DNA from: Nemertoderma westbladi
Taxonomy: Eukaryota > Xenacoelomorpha > Nemertodermatida > Nemertodermatidae
Length of the DNA: 64,000 nucleotides
Assembly (NCBI GenBank): GCA_032718475.1
Contig: JAUCBJ010008232.1
Coordinates: forward strand, 1 to 64,000
Direction of reading: 5' to 3'
Positions 44,417-56,148 of the stretch are shown piece after piece; position 1 is the first letter of the stretch; the number at the start of each line of letters is the position of its first letter. Under the pieces are notes generated by a model. The model was not told the DNA's origin, ran no database searches, and saw only the letters and a list, made by a program, of their open reading frames with translations. The position numbers and the translations under genes were made by a program.

Positions 44417-45520
44417 TCATCTCCATTGAACCACCTTTACCTCCTTTACCGCTTGACGGGCTTCGGTTCTAGCCATTTGACGCGTAAAACTTTCTTGGGC
44501 CATCGTGTTATTTAATATCGAGTTATCGGTATATAAATTTCTCGGATTATTATCAAGTCTATATGGGATATCATTGTCAACAGGTTTATAATTACCCTTA
44601 ATAGGGTTTACTATAGGAGTTTCTACTTCACTAGCAGTATAGATGCGTGTAGGCTCCACACCTTGCGCATGAAATACTTCAGACCTAACAGGTTGACACA
44701 TTGTTACCGGGGTTGGTGGTATACCCTTTTGTGTATTTACTAATTTATCGCGTTCTAACGCGATACTTTGCTGCACTTCTTGCAACTCTAACCTACTTTC
44801 CCTTACTGTGCACTTGAACTGCTTAACAGTCTCCTGCATCTGCCCGAGCAGGAGATCCATCCCCCGTCGTCTCTCATCCACCCACTCGACCGCCGAAGCG
44901 GGAGCCGCCAACGTAGTAGCGGGTGGACGGGGAACAACGGGCGACAAATCATTGATATTTCGCTCGGAGTCCAGAACAGGAACTGTCTCATGGGCTGTTC
45001 TGCTGGGCACAGGTAGCTTAGTGCTATGCAAAGGGAATTTAGAGGTAGGTTCTGGGAGTACAGGTGTCTCTATCACCGAAGGGGTGGCTTCGAGAACAGG
45101 CCTAATTATTTCAGGCTCATCTACTATAGTAGGGAGTCTTTCTATTTTAATTATTTGGTCTGTGGGTTCTGTACTACCTAAGTCTGTGCTAGCTAGTTGC
45201 CTTCTAACAGCTGGGGGCAAATCAGGCAATTTCTGACGGTGGGACATTCTTCTACGTCTGCTTAGACGAGATCTATTTCCTCCGCCTTCAGGATCGGTGG
45301 TATCGCCTTCCTCAGATGATGTATATCCCTGTCTCTTGGGAGTAGATCGACTCATCATCTGCATTTGACTAGCTGTTAACTGTTTATTTATGCAGTCTTG
45401 ATTCTCTTGAATGTTTTCCAATTCTAGTTGGGTGGTTTCTTCAGACGCTCTCCATTCTGCTTCTGCCACTGCCTCGGCCGCTGCCATTGCCGCCTTACTT
45501 TCCACTTCGGCCGCTGCCAC
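44417..45520 (-). pseudogene. BEL Gag middle part
   Basis: A 367-codon frame that starts in an Ala/Glu-rich segment and continues through Pro/Thr-rich linkers and a coiled-coil-like stretch (SRLELQEVQQSIALERDKL, about residues 245-263). It ends a few codons before the conserved Gag core, where a one- or two-base shift near 44425-44440 puts the next part in another frame. Confidence 0.75.
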
Positions 45521-46845
45521 TGCCGCCTTTCTTTCCGCTTTCTTTCTGCTTCTGCCTCTGCCGCTGCCGCTGCCACTTTTCTTTCCGCTTCTGCCTCTGC
45601 CGCTGCCGCTGCCGCTGCCGCTTTTCTTTCCGCTTCTGCCGCTGCCACTGCTGCTGCCACTGCCGCTGTCTTTCTGTCTTCTATACGTTTTTTCTTTACT
45701 TGTTCTTCTTGGACCCTAGTGATGCGGAGGCGTTCATCAAATTTAGCTTGGTTCGCAGCTATCATATCCGCATCGATTGCGTCTAATACAAGCTTGGCTC
45801 CTTCACTATTAGGGCGAAGCCCAGACAGCCGTCTCCTCAACTCTTCGTCACCTACAAATCGTTGATAGTCTGACAGATAGATGTCAATAGCATCCCTCTT
45901 ATGCGGTTTGTCTGCTGTCACTTCACTTTCCACTTGAGAAAAGGTAGCGTCTGTTGATTCTCCATGGGTTGAGCGCTCAGCCGACTGAGATTTCCTCTGG
46001 GTCGTTCCTTGAACCTTGATACTCACGCTTTGGAACCAAGTCTTGACGGCCACTTGCAACGACGTGTCTTGGGTTCTTTTCGAAGCTTCCTCAAAGGCCG
46101 ATAGGATTAGTCTGATTCGTAGAGTTCTTTCTCGAACTTGATAAAGCAGCTCTCCCTGCTCTTGAGGTCCTTGGGGTTGTCGAAACAGTTGTTCTTCTAA
46201 TCGCTCCATAGAGCTGAAGAATCCCTGTACGTATCCTGCTGCTGACCTCTTCCACACAGCCGGATCGCTGGTTTCTTTTGTCACTCCCATCCTGTGTATG
46301 TCTTCCCAGGCAGCTTCCGATAAGTCAAACGGGAGTCCGGGTCCGGGGAAGTTCCATTGTGACTCAACAATAGACTTCAGTTCTTCCTTTGTGTATCCCG
46401 CATAACTATCCTTGGTCGATCGCTTACTTCTTGCCCAATCAATCTGGTGTTCCTCCACCGCAATCAATACCCTAGTGAGTATGGCTGCAGGAAGGATGAG
46501 AAGGGGATCCGAATAAACCGCATCTGCCATCTTTGCTCCGCGCTCGGGTGTCAGCTCTACAGTATCCGCACTACTGGAGCTGTCAGGCCGCTGAGAAATA
46601 CGTTCTTGGCTCGAGTGTTGCTGCTGTTCCGCTGCTTCTTGGTCTCGCTTGACTTGAGCTCGAGTCCCTATGATAGACCTACGGTGTTGGACTAGCCTAG
46701 GGTCTGATATTACTACTGGAGGGATGATCTTTCTTACAGTAGGAGGTGAGTTGAACTTCGGTCTCACACGTTCCACACTCCTGTCTGGGTCACAGATGGT
46801 TGTATCTAGGAGACTGTCTGACAGGTTTTGCTTTGTGTCAGACAT
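45424..46845 (-). CDS. BEL Gag N-terminal part
   Basis: A 473-codon frame from ATG at 46845, taken as the Gag start because it follows the leader and opens with an acidic Met-Ser-Asp start. The middle is charged and helical. Residues 400-450 form an Ala/Glu/Arg repeat (AEAERK words), probably a long helix. Near 45537-45541 the repeat loses one base relative to its own period, after which this frame turns into Arg/Gln/Trp nonsense and stops, while the real Gag continues in the overlapping frame that begins at 45520. Confidence 0.75.
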   Translation of the reverse strand: MSDTKQNLSDSLLDTTICDPDRSVERVRPKFNSPPTVRKIIPPVVISDPRLVQHRRSIIGTRAQVKRDQEAAEQQQHSSQERISQRPDSSSSADTVELTPERGAKMADAVYSDPLLILPAAILTRVLIAVEEHQIDWARSKRSTKDSYAGYTKEELKSIVESQWNFPGPGLPFDLSEAAWEDIHRMGVTKETSDPAVWKRSAAGYVQGFFSSMERLEEQLFRQPQGPQEQGELLYQVRERTLRIRLILSAFEEASKRTQDTSLQVAVKTWFQSVSIKVQGTTQRKSQSAERSTHGESTDATFSQVESEVTADKPHKRDAIDIYLSDYQRFVGDEELRRRLSGLRPNSEGAKLVLDAIDADMIAANQAKFDERLRITRVQEEQVKKKRIEDRKTAAVAAAVAAAEAERKAAAAAAAAEAEAERKVAAAAAEAEAERKRKERRQWQRPKWKVRRQWQRPRQWQKQNGERLKKPPN

Positions 46846-48663
46846 GTTTGTTTACACAGTTGAATGCCTACTGCTATATTATAGTTAAAGCAAGTCTAGT
46901 AATTCAGTATCAACTGTTAGCCTAGTAATTAATTACCGATATTGTTACTCAATGTAACGTGATATATATATAATATATTAGAATACCGGTATGCTTATAG
47001 TATATATATAAGTATTATTACAGACTAGGTTTGTCACAGAATACCGGTATATAATTTCGGCGCAAATATATATAAATATAGAATAGGCCTATCGTGAATA
47101 CCGGTATGCAGCTTACACTTATAGTATATATAAGTATAATTATATATATGTATAATTAATTACAGAATACCGGTATAATTTCAGCCTAAATTTATAGAAA
47201 TAAATATAATAAGCCTATTGTAAATACCGGTATGTCAATTATTTTAGAATAATTGAATTTCTGAATTTTAGGGGTTACTTGGTTACTTTACTTTACTCTA
47301 TTACCGTTATTTGAGCAGTAGTTCAACTGATATTTAGACCTAATTGTTGTAAGACAGGCCTACTATTTTATAAATAGGTTTGAGTTGATTTATAATATAT
47401 ATACCCGTTTTAATGGGTTTTTGTCAATATTTGAAATAAACACAAAAATTACAAGTACGAATTTTTAGGGTAATTTTACAAGAAGTCTACAAACCAGCCT
47501 AACAAGGGGTTAGAATATCTGGTTATTACAAAAGGACAGGATACTACGGTATTTGAAAATAATAAAGCAGTAGTAAATATATTGCGTTGTCCAGATAGGA
47601 AAAATACCACCATCTGACGACTTATAGCCGTATCGCTATAAGTACTACGTTATGGATCACGGAGTGTTCCTACCTAGAAGTTAATTACCGCGGTCTACCA
47701 GAACCAACGTGCCTATTAACCACTTTACAACACAAATATACTGCCTACACACTAATTACCTTCGGAAAGCACTGTACACTAAACCCTAAATTAGGTACAA
47801 GTACTTATACAACAAATAATCAGTAGTTAGAAATACTTGTACAGCTAAAAGAACCACGGTATCTGCTGGAGTGACCGGGGCACAAAATCACCAGTCTTTA
47901 CCTACGCCAAGCAGCCCTGATGTAGTACCGGGGTTAATTTAACTATAACGGTATATATAACAAGCACAATTACTGTATGAATAAACTTGGTGGGGTATGA
48001 ATGTTGCGAATAATCGCATAAACTCTGAATAATAAATATTACGCGACCCGTACAGACTATACAAACAAAATACTGACCAAACGCTGGCAGACTACTATCA
48101 AGCCTAAACAAACTACAGTATATGTAGACTCCGAAATGGTTAGTTAGTATGCGTTCTAACCGAGTAGTACGACTTATTCTTTCAAGGGGATTTACCTCAC
48201 AGCACTGGAAGCCCCTACTTTCCTAACTAGTACTTTATCGGACATACACTCTACACACACTACAATCTCTTCAGACTTAACAACAGTCAGACAACAGTCC
48301 AGCCTACAAATTATCTGTACAATCTGAGCAGGCTTACACGCCTTCTGCTCAATATTAGCCTACAAATAAATAAAACTGACAGAAATAGGCCTAAGTAAAA
48401 TCCCAATAAAAACCAGGCGTCCCCGATTAATTATTACGACCTACCGGTATATAATTATCAAAATCGAATAATACTGCTGTACCTGTACTGCTGTAAGTAC
48501 CGGTCCGGGTGGTTAGGTAGTCAGGCCTACTGGGTACCGGTTGACCGGTACTTCAGCTTTATTGCCTACTGCAATAAAGAAGCAATATCTGTTATTGTTC
48601 TTACCAGAACAATATTAAACTGAATTTATTGCCTACACTGCAATCAGAAATCATATCTGTTAT
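46846..48663 (-). other. BEL leader (between 5' LTR and gag), with tandem repeat
   Basis: 1.8 kb without genes. At 46981-47230 a unit of about 120 bases is present twice, each with two ATACCGGTAT words. Beside the LTR (48585-48663) the words tctgttattgttc and tattgcctac recur. No clear tRNA primer-binding site starting TGG was found directly next to the 5' LTR, so the primer is unresolved. Confidence 0.6.
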
Positions 48664-49837
48664 TGTTCGCGCTTTCAGACCTTTAGCAGTTTAACCTGCC
48701 AAATTTGGGTGTCTTCTAGATTATAAATCGACTTTAGCCTATGACGAGTATTTGATACACTACATTAGCCGAAGCCAGTCTATGCGCGACCATTCACCCA
48801 CTGGATATACCCGGGAGACTGGATTCGGAAGCTTTGACCTTATTGCGGTGTAGGCCTACTGTATTATTCGACTGATTGTTAATATATAATTTCTGACCAA
48901 TATTATTCACTTTCGGGAAATATTAACAGTTCCTTTAGGACGTGGCGCTCTAAATATGTAAACAGAGTTATGACTTACACTAGACACAACGGGATGGCTA
49001 TGGATTCACGTATATAGCGCATTCTTTAGGAGATGCTTTGTTATCAGTCACAATGATGCACACTACCGCACAATACTGCACACTGATCTGCCGACCTTCA
49101 CTAATTTTAGTCACATATAAGAGAACAACAACCGACTCATGTAGTGCCTATGAAATAGCATTAGATTCACTCCAAAACCACTTTAATGTAAGTCGCAATT
49201 GTTATATGAAACCGGTCTCTCCAACCTTCAGTATATCAAGAAGATTGGGGTTTCTGATTATTGGTCGATATTATCCAAATATAATAATATTCCATCAACC
49301 GATATAATTAATGACCGACAGTAAATAGCAGTAAAAATGCGGTGTTTGTAGTTGACAATATGATTAGGTGAGTTATGAGTAGGGTAGGGATAACAGATAT
49401 ACGTTTCGATGACCAAAGCCTACTAATGTTTGGCTAAAGCCTGAAAACACAGAGGTTCCAAAGCCGGTCTTCTAGCTATGGACAAAATACACATACTGAC
49501 TGAATTCATGAGTTTCTGTATACAACCTCCAACACAGAGTCAAAAAACGCTTTGATTGGTCGACCGAACAAAGAGAGAACAGAGAACAAAGAGATGTTCC
49601 ACGTGGATATATCAGCTGTTAGATGTCGTCATGGTAACTACACTGTGTCAAGAGGATTTTAGCTATTGCGACATAAAATTGCTAGTTATGTCCGCTAAAG
49701 TACACATACAGAAGAAATGGCTTTTTATGTCCACTAAAACACCGGTACAGTAAGGAAACGGCTTTTTATGTCCGTTAAACCAACTACAGAGTACTTTGCG
49801 TGAAAAATAACCAGCTAATTCCGCAAAAGCTTTTACA
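48664..49837 (-). repeat. 5' LTR of the BEL element
   Basis: 1,174 bp, TG...CA, followed by GCCAC at 49838-49842. It differs from the 3' LTR by scattered substitutions and a few one-base indels. Confidence 0.93.
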
Positions 49838-50391
49838 GCCACCTATTGATTATATTGTCGTTGAGTTTCATATTCCAATCTAGTTTTTCTCCCTTTTGTC
49901 TATCTTTCCACACTTCTTAATATAATACCTTTGCTTGCAATGTAATAGGAATGAAATATCCTAACGGATCAAATATCTTTCCTAGGTTCTGCAATATGTC
50001 ACGAATATTTCTTACCTTAGTTTTAATGTTTGATTCTGCAATATGTATTTTATCGGCTTCAATATTCCATCCATACCAAGTACTTTGGTTACACGTGATT
50101 TCATTAGATCAGCAGAATTCATTTTATCAAGTAATTCATTAGAATTTGATGACCATTCACGTAGATTCATAGAGGCTCCTTTAAAAATCTCTTTAGACTC
50201 AATATATAATTGTTTACCTTCATCTACATTATTCACTGAAGCTATTAAATTATCCACATATAAGTTATCCTGAATAACTTGGGCTACAGGAGTATTGGTA
50301 TTCTCTAAATGGTGTGCGATAACAGCACCAAGCAGATACTGGCACGAAATGATTCCAAATGGTATTCAACAAAATCGCATTGTCACAATAT
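49838..50391 (-). pseudogene. Pao reverse transcriptase, 3' part (relic segment)
   Basis: The minus strand carries RT motifs after the LINE junction: an IPFG block preceded by an in-frame TGA, GAVIAHHLEN, QVIQDNLYVDNLIASV with the YVDN form of the catalytic loop, and ANMNLREW-like GASMNLREWSSNS. Further down it leads into the RNase H piece beyond the BEL element. It is contiguous with 55885 after removal of the LINE. Confidence 0.88.
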
Positions 50392-50599
50392 CTAATCAGC
50401 TAATAGGCCTATTTATTCGTTCGTGACATTTCAATTTATAAATGCAGTAATCACAGAATCAGCCTTCGCCAGTGTTTATAATTTGTTATACAAATTTAAT
50501 ACCAGCCTTGATCACTGCCAGACTTATTGGCGCCACAGTCAATTAATTTAATTATTGCACTGAGTTACAATAACCAACGCTGTTGGCTCCAACTGGTAA

Positions 50600-51823
50600 A
50601 TGTCGGAGTTACGACGCAAGGCGAGCACAGGCGGTGGAGACTCGTCCCGGCGTCAAAGCTTAGCATCAGGGTCTTCTAACCAACGACAGTCGAAATCGGA
50701 ATCAAACAGACCAACGGAAGCGACTTCTAACGGGAGTCCGACAAAGAAGGATCGCCCACGGAAGCCAAGCAAACTTCAATCTTCGTCGGCCATGACTGGT
50801 GGTTCTCCTCGACAGGATGGACGGGATGAAATTGAAGTCGGCTGCTCTGGGAAACAGTGCAACTTCTCCATAATCTGCATTGCAAAGAAAGAAACCGACT
50901 TCGGCTGCATAGACTTCTACTGCGGCAACTGCGCTGCTATTCACATAGCACACGGTGTTTCAGAGATCGAAGCATTAAAGATCAATCTCGAATACAAGAT
51001 AAATGACCTCACAAACCGACTGGACGATAAATTACACCGATACTACGACGAAATCAAATCCACGAGAATCACGTTTCATCGGGAGCTCGACTCGCGCATG
51101 GATACAATGGAACACAAGCTATCATCTATCGAGTCAAAAGAAACAGATGATGACGTCATCGAGTGTGACACAGAGGACAACAATCACAATGCCTGGACGC
51201 AAGCATCCGCTACGAAACGCGCCCGTCGTCAGACAAAAGCCAAAAGCGAAGTAAACGTTGCTAGACTAGCGAAACAAATAAAGACAGAAGAACAAAAACA
51301 GAACCTACGAAAAGATAACGTAGTCGTAAACGGAATTATACCAGGTGATGATGATAAGCAGTCGTTTATTGACATTGCATCTTCAGTCAATGTGATGATA
51401 AATAAAGAATCTATCTCTATTCGAAGAGCCGGTCGAATCAGAGACGATCGATCCCAACCAATGATCGTTACTCTTACCCACGATCAGCGGGCGTCACTAC
51501 TAAACAAAGCCCGAGAGCTTCGTAAATCAACTCGGTACAGCAATATTTACATATCGCCCGATCTTACACCCGCCGAGAGCAAATTACAATTCGATCTGCG
51601 TGAGGAGCGGCGACACAAACAAGCAGAACATCCAGCCAGGAAATGGATAATCCGCAATGGTGCAGTCATTGAAGCACAGCTTACACAAGAAAGTGTAGCC
51701 CAACCACCATACAATCCAAACGACACTACTCCACGGTTCCATACCCGTGAATTCGTTAGATCTGCGGGTACTGGCGCGACTGGCGGCACAACACCACTGT
51801 CGCCGGCTCAACAGATAAACTGA
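50600..51823 (+). CDS. LINE ORF1 protein
   Basis: A 407-residue protein from ATG at 50600. After a Ser/Arg/Lys-rich start, a Cys/His cluster (CSGKQCNFSIIC ... CIDFYCGNCAAIH, about residues 83-116) looks like a PHD/treble-clef-type zinc module. A coiled coil follows (residues 125-180), then an RRM-like region with RLGK-type RRAGRIRDDRSQPMIVTL and the conserved IYISPDLTP near 313. This arrangement is usual for CR1/L2-type ORF1 RNA-binding chaperones. Intact; stop at 51821-51823 overlaps an ATG in a different frame (TGATG). Confidence 0.85.
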   Translation: MSELRRKASTGGGDSSRRQSLASGSSNQRQSKSESNRPTEATSNGSPTKKDRPRKPSKLQSSSAMTGGSPRQDGRDEIEVGCSGKQCNFSIICIAKKETDFGCIDFYCGNCAAIHIAHGVSEIEALKINLEYKINDLTNRLDDKLHRYYDEIKSTRITFHRELDSRMDTMEHKLSSIESKETDDDVIECDTEDNNHNAWTQASATKRARRQTKAKSEVNVARLAKQIKTEEQKQNLRKDNVVVNGIIPGDDDKQSFIDIASSVNVMINKESISIRRAGRIRDDRSQPMIVTLTHDQRASLLNKARELRKSTRYSNIYISPDLTPAESKLQFDLREERRHKQAEHPARKWIIRNGAVIEAQLTQESVAQPPYNPNDTTPRFHTREFVRSAGTGATGGTTPLSPAQQIN

Positions 51824-51826
51824 TGG

Positions 51827-54800
51827 GTGAAACACGGTTCACGCATCTCACGGTATCAATCTGCTACCACGGATCCCTCGACAGTGACTACTCTGGTTTC
51901 GTCGGCAGTGGAACCCATCGCCACGAACCTAGTCGTGACCGACCCAGTCGCCACCAACCCAGACACCACCGCATCGGATGCCACCAACCCGGTCGCCACC
52001 AACCCGGTCGCCACCAACCCGGTCGCCACCAACCCGGCCGCCACCAACCCAGTCGCCACCAACCCGGTCACCACCAACCCGGTCGCCACCAACCCGGTCG
52101 CCACCGACCCGGTCGCCACCAACCCGGTCGCCACCAACCCGGTCGTCACCGACCCGGTCGCCACTGACCCGGTCGCCACTGACCCGGTCGCCACCGACCC
52201 GGACGCCACCGACTTGGTTGCCAACAACTTGGTCACCACCGACCCAGTCGACACCAGTCCAGACGCCACTGACCTGGTCGCCAACAACCTGGACGCCACT
52301 GACCAGGTCGCCACCAACCCAGTCGCCACCGACCCGGAGGTCACCAACCCGGACGCCACTGACCCGGTCGCCACCGACCCGGTCGCCACCAACCCGGTCG
52401 CCACCAACCAGGTCGCCACCAACCCGGACGCCACCAACCAGGTCGTCACCAACCCGGACACCACTGACCCGGTGGCCGCAAACACAGTTGCCTCCGACCC
52501 GGTCGCTACCAACCCAGACACCACCGACCCGGTCGCCACCGACCCTGTCGCCACCAACCCGGTCGCCACCAACCCGGACACCACCAACCCGGACGGCACC
52601 GAATCTGTCACCGCCGACCCGGATGCCACCGACCCAGTCGCTACAAACTTGGTCAGCGTTGGTCAGTTCAACTCCAGACCAATCGCCAACGTCCCTCAGA
52701 CCCCACTACCGGCGCCGGCACCCACACCGGCGAGCCTATCAGCGCCGTCATCATCCAACAATTCTATTAAATTTTCCACAGTAAACTCGCGATCTATTTG
52801 CAACAAAGTACCAATTATAACAGACTATATAATATCAGAACAAATTGATATCTGCACCATTACCGAGACATGGCTCACTGCAAATGATGATAGCATACGG
52901 GCACAATGCCAGATTGGAGGCTTAACTATTCTCGATTGCCCTAGAGTCAGCGGTCGAGGGGGCGGCACTGCAATAATATTTTCCCCTCGTGTTACGGCAA
53001 CCCCATTAGAGCACGGCACTCGGGACTCACTCGAATACTCGACATGGAGAATATTTAACTCAAAGAAGGTACTATTCATTGTATCTGTCATTTATCGACG
53101 CCCATATTCCGAACAGCACCCTGTGACCACGCAACGGTTTTTGGAAGAATTCCCAGACTACATCGAGACACTGCTCTGCATGCGCGAGAAATTGATTATA
53201 ACGGGTGATTTCAACATACATCTTAATGACGAGTCCGATCCTTGTGCGCACTCCTTCATCGACTCACTCACTTGTCTCGGACTCTCTCAGCATGTCACCG
53301 TCCCCACTCATATCAGTGGAAATACGTTAGATCTCATAATCACTCGCAACAACGATGAAATACCGTTGTCGACTCCGATTTGCGGTGCAAAACTATCAGA
53401 TCATTACTTTATCAACACCAACATCACCGAGCAACATTATACTACCCTACTACCTGAAACAATTTCCTACCGTAACCTAAAGCGCATCAATATTTCTGAC
53501 TTCAAACGAGATTTGGCATCATCATCACTATGCAATCCTTCTTCAATTAGTGAATTGAATTGTGACCAACTAGTCGATGAATATAATCGAGTAATGGCTT
53601 CCACGCTTGAAAAACACGCGCGCTTAGTCACGAAGAAAAAATCGTTGTTAAGAACAAACCCGTGGTATAACCCATCTCTCCGCATTCTCAAGAGAAATCG
53701 GCGGAATTTAGAACGCAAATGGCGAAAAACACACTCTACTGATGATGCATCGGCGCTCTCAAACGCCCGAAACATTTACTCACGAGCACTCATATCTGCC
53801 CAACGGAACTATTACACTTCACGTGTCAATGAGTGCGCAGGCGATCAAAGGAAATTGTTCGCACTCACAAAATCACTGTTGATCCCCAAAGTGCAGCCTG
53901 TCCTACCTACTCCAAATCCCAATACATCATTACCTGACTCATTCGGTGAGTTTTTCATAGACAAAGTTGAAAAGATCCGACAGCAACTCACCACAATGAG
54001 ATCAAATATGAATATTACGGCCACAACCACGCAACCTGATGCTAAAACAGGGAGTTCAGCAATGCAACCATTGCAAAAACAAGCTATTGACCCTTTCTCC
54101 CAATTTCGACCAGTATCACAACCCGAAGTCAAAAAACTAATATTAAAGTCAGCAAACAAACAGTGCGACAACGACCCAGTACCAACTTACCTTGTCAAAA
54201 AGGCCATCGATCAACTATTGCCTGTCATCACAGAGATAATTAATAAGTCAATCACTACCGGATATTTTCCTGACTTTTGGTCCGAGGTGATAATCTCTCC
54301 CCTTATAAAGAAACTGAAGTTAAACTCGATTATCTTCAACAATTATCGGCCGGTAAGCGGGTCAACCTTTCTGTCTAAGACGACCGAGAGAATCGTGCTT
54401 TCCCAAATCATGACACACGTATTGGAAATGTTGCCTACAAATATATCATCATATCGGCCTCATCATAGTACCGAGACCACATTAGTACGTGTTCACTCTG
54501 ACATCCTGTCCGCCATGGACAACCAAAAGGTCACCCTCCTCGTCTTCATCGACCTCAGCGCAGCCTTTGATACTGTGGATAGGGAACTCCTACTTGAAAC
54601 CCTTCGTACAAAGGTGAACATAACCAATGTCGCGCATGATTGGTTTAAATCATACATAGGTAACAGGCGACAGCGAGTAAAAGTACAAGGATGTTTCTCC
54701 CGGACCTTCTGTGTGCTCCACGGATTTCCTCAGGGATCATGTCTCGGCTGTATCCTCTTCATCATCTACATTGCCCAAATCTACATCATCATACAGCGTC

Positions 54801-55675
54801 ATCTACCTGAGGCTCAAGGGTATGCTGATGATGTACAATTATACCTTTCATTTAAGCCAGATTGTCTCACATCCGAAGATTCAGCCATCCGCTCTATGGA
54901 AAACTGCATCAAAGAACTTAGACAGTGGTTCATCGAAAACTGGCTAAAGATAAATGATGACAAGACCGAACTCATGATAATTGGCACACTGCAGCAACTA
55001 GCCAAAGTTAGCAGCACCTCAATCATTGTTGGCGATCATGTAATCGAGTCCTCTGCGAAGGTTCGTAACCTTGGTGCAATTTTTGATGATCATATGTCAA
55101 TGCAATCTTTTATTTCCACCACAACTAGCAGTGCCTTCTACCATCTCCGTAACATACATAGGATCCGACCATTTCTCTCTCGAAAAAGCACCGAACCCCT
55201 TATTCATGCATTCATTTCCAGTAAACTCGATTATTGCAACGCCCTTCTCTATGGCCTTCCAAACACCAAAATCAAAAAACTTCAACGAATACAAAATACA
55301 GCCGCCAGATTGGTCGTGCATGGATCTCGCTATGATCACATCACACCAATATTGCAATCCCTTCATTGGCTACCCATCCGCTCCCGTATCGAATTTAAAA
55401 TATGTTTATTGACATTCAAATGCCTCAACAACATCTGTCCAGCTTACCTAATCGACCTTCTCAATCTCTATAGTAACCCACACAACAGCCGATCTTCAAA
55501 CTCATTGGTCCTACGTGTTCCACCACATAAACACTCAACCCTCGGTGGACGTGCGTTCGCTGTCTCCGCGCCGGCACTTTGGAACAAACTACCACGCGAT
55601 ATCCGACTCTCAGTCAACCTCGACAAATTTAAACGGTTACTCAAAACTCACCTCTATAATCGTGCATTCAACTAA
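51827..55675 (+). CDS. LINE ORF2: endonuclease and reverse transcriptase
   Basis: A 1,282-codon open frame with no ATG near its beginning (first codon GTG). Residues 30-280 are a repetitive Ala-Thr-Asn/Asp-Pro-Val domain. The APE-type endonuclease starts near 310 ([39 protein letters not shown]). RT follows with [29 protein letters not shown] and the catalytic YADDVQLYL near residue 1005. The C-terminal region has the CR1/L2 pattern ([27 protein letters not shown]). Enzyme domains look undamaged. Confidence 0.92.
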   Translation: MKHGSRISRYQSATTDPSTVTTLVSSAVEPIATNLVVTDPVATNPDTTASDATNPVATNPVATNPVATNPAATNPVATNPVTTNPVATNPVATDPVATNPVATNPVVTDPVATDPVATDPVATDPDATDLVANNLVTTDPVDTSPDATDLVANNLDATDQVATNPVATDPEVTNPDATDPVATDPVATNPVATNQVATNPDATNQVVTNPDTTDPVAANTVASDPVATNPDTTDPVATDPVATNPVATNPDTTNPDGTESVTADPDATDPVATNLVSVGQFNSRPIANVPQTPLPAPAPTPASLSAPSSSNNSIKFSTVNSRSICNKVPIITDYIISEQIDICTITETWLTANDDSIRAQCQIGGLTILDCPRVSGRGGGTAIIFSPRVTATPLEHGTRDSLEYSTWRIFNSKKVLFIVSVIYRRPYSEQHPVTTQRFLEEFPDYIETLLCMREKLIITGDFNIHLNDESDPCAHSFIDSLTCLGLSQHVTVPTHISGNTLDLIITRNNDEIPLSTPICGAKLSDHYFINTNITEQHYTTLLPETISYRNLKRINISDFKRDLASSSLCNPSSISELNCDQLVDEYNRVMASTLEKHARLVTKKKSLLRTNPWYNPSLRILKRNRRNLERKWRKTHSTDDASALSNARNIYSRALISAQRNYYTSRVNECAGDQRKLFALTKSLLIPKVQPVLPTPNPNTSLPDSFGEFFIDKVEKIRQQLTTMRSNMNITATTTQPDAKTGSSAMQPLQKQAIDPFSQFRPVSQPEVKKLILKSANKQCDNDPVPTYLVKKAIDQLLPVITEIINKSITTGYFPDFWSEVIISPLIKKLKLNSIIFNNYRPVSGSTFLSKTTERIVLSQIMTHVLEMLPTNISSYRPHHSTETTLVRVHSDILSAMDNQKVTLLVFIDLSAAFDTVDRELLLETLRTKVNITNVAHDWFKSYIGNRRQRVKVQGCFSRTFCVLHGFPQGSCLGCILFIIYIAQIYIIIQRHLPEAQGYADDVQLYLSFKPDCLTSEDSAIRSMENCIKELRQWFIENWLKINDDKTELMIIGTLQQLAKVSSTSIIVGDHVIESSAKVRNLGAIFDDHMSMQSFISTTTSSAFYHLRNIHRIRPFLSRKSTEPLIHAFISSKLDYCNALLYGLPNTKIKKLQRIQNTAARLVVHGSRYDHITPILQSLHWLPIRSRIEFKICLLTFKCLNNICPAYLIDLLNLYSNPHNSRSSNSLVLRVPPHKHSTLGGRAFAVSAPALWNKLPRDIRLSVNLDKFKRLLKTHLYNRAFN
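51930..52655 (+). repeat. 15-bp coding minisatellite in LINE ORF2
   Basis: About 45-50 imperfect copies of a 15-bp unit such as ccaacccggtcgcca. The ORF2 frame reads [10 protein letters not shown] pentapeptides. Another forward frame reads PPTRS repeats and is also open, as is the minus strand. Copy number is likely variable. Confidence 0.93.
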
Positions 55676-55884
55676 AAACTGTTTTATTCGAACTCATGTA
55701 TCGTATAACATTATTTTATTTAATCATTTTACAGTACAGTACTCCTGGCCCAAAAATAACTACGGGTCTTTTAAACGACATGTATTTTACTTTTTACTTA
55801 AGGAGAGTGCTCAGCGCTTAGAATAATTACTTGTTTTTTAAATAAGCGCTTTATAAATATTGAAATATTATTATTATTATTATT

Positions 55885-56045
55885 AATATTGTTTTTCAAT
55901 GGTTGCTTTATATCATTTGGGTCTTTATACCAGAAGAAACGAGTTACATCCTTATCTGTTTCTTGAATTCCTACTTGTAGATAAGCCTTTTCAATATCTG
56001 ATATAATACTAGTACTAGTATCGGCATGCTGCATTGCAGCTGCAT
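55885..56045 (-). pseudogene. Pao reverse transcriptase, 5' part (relic segment)
   Basis: Contains the RT stretch IISDIEKAYLQVGIQETDKD and VTRFFWYKDP of Pao elements, with the first catalytic Asp. This is the most 5' Pao sequence in the window; gag, protease and the 5' LTR are absent, and the upstream sequence belongs to a different LINE relic, so the Pao copy is 5'-truncated or rearranged. Confidence 0.85.
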
Positions 56046-56148
56046 TTTTAAGAATGCTGTGCCGGCTTGTCGAGAAAATTGCGCCACCACAACTCCCTAT
56101 CACCCATGACATTTGCTAGATCATCCGCATCTTCAAGACCAGTGTCCT
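56046..56148 (-). pseudogene. LINE C-terminal relic, part 2
   Basis: The minus strand reads DTGLEDADDLANVMGDRELW, the typical last stretch of RT-bearing LINE proteins. The upstream residues (HGGQPMTFLRRIL) lie at 60342-60400, beyond the piggyBac-like insertion, in the same frame. About 50 residues are recognisable in total. Confidence 0.55.

Larger units (their letters stand above)
31964..49837 (-). mobile_element. BEL/Pao-superfamily LTR retrotransposon, 17,874 bp
   Basis: Two direct 1.17-kb LTRs (31964-33139 and 48664-49837), both TG...CA, flanked by GCCAC at 31959-31963 and 49838-49842. The internal genes run on the minus strand: gag, aspartic protease, RT, RNase H, integrase. The order with integrase last and the sequence motifs place it in BEL/Pao. 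It is unusually long because of a 5.6-kb 3' tail that includes a 2.5-kb direct duplication, and a 1.8-kb leader. Roughly 15-20 differences between the LTRs by eye suggest a moderately recent insertion. The Pao relic frame can be followed directly from 49838 to 31963 across it. Confidence 0.95.
50392..55884 (+). mobile_element. CR1/L2-like non-LTR retrotransposon, about 5.5 kb
   Basis: A 5' untranslated part (50392-50599), two ORFs and a short 3' end finishing ataagcgctttataaatatt and an (ATT)n tail, which is typical of CR1/L2-type LINEs. AATAT at 50387-50391 and 55885-55889 may be a short target duplication. Its outer flanks form a continuous Pao RT frame, so the insertion limits are good to a few bases. 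The opposite orientation to the Pao relic supports an independent insertion. Confidence 0.9.

Noticed and set aside
51856-52784. Other long frames over the LINE minisatellite (PPTRS and LVATG repeats)
   Set aside because: Alternative readings of the same 15-bp unit; only the ORF2 frame connects to the endonuclease and RT.
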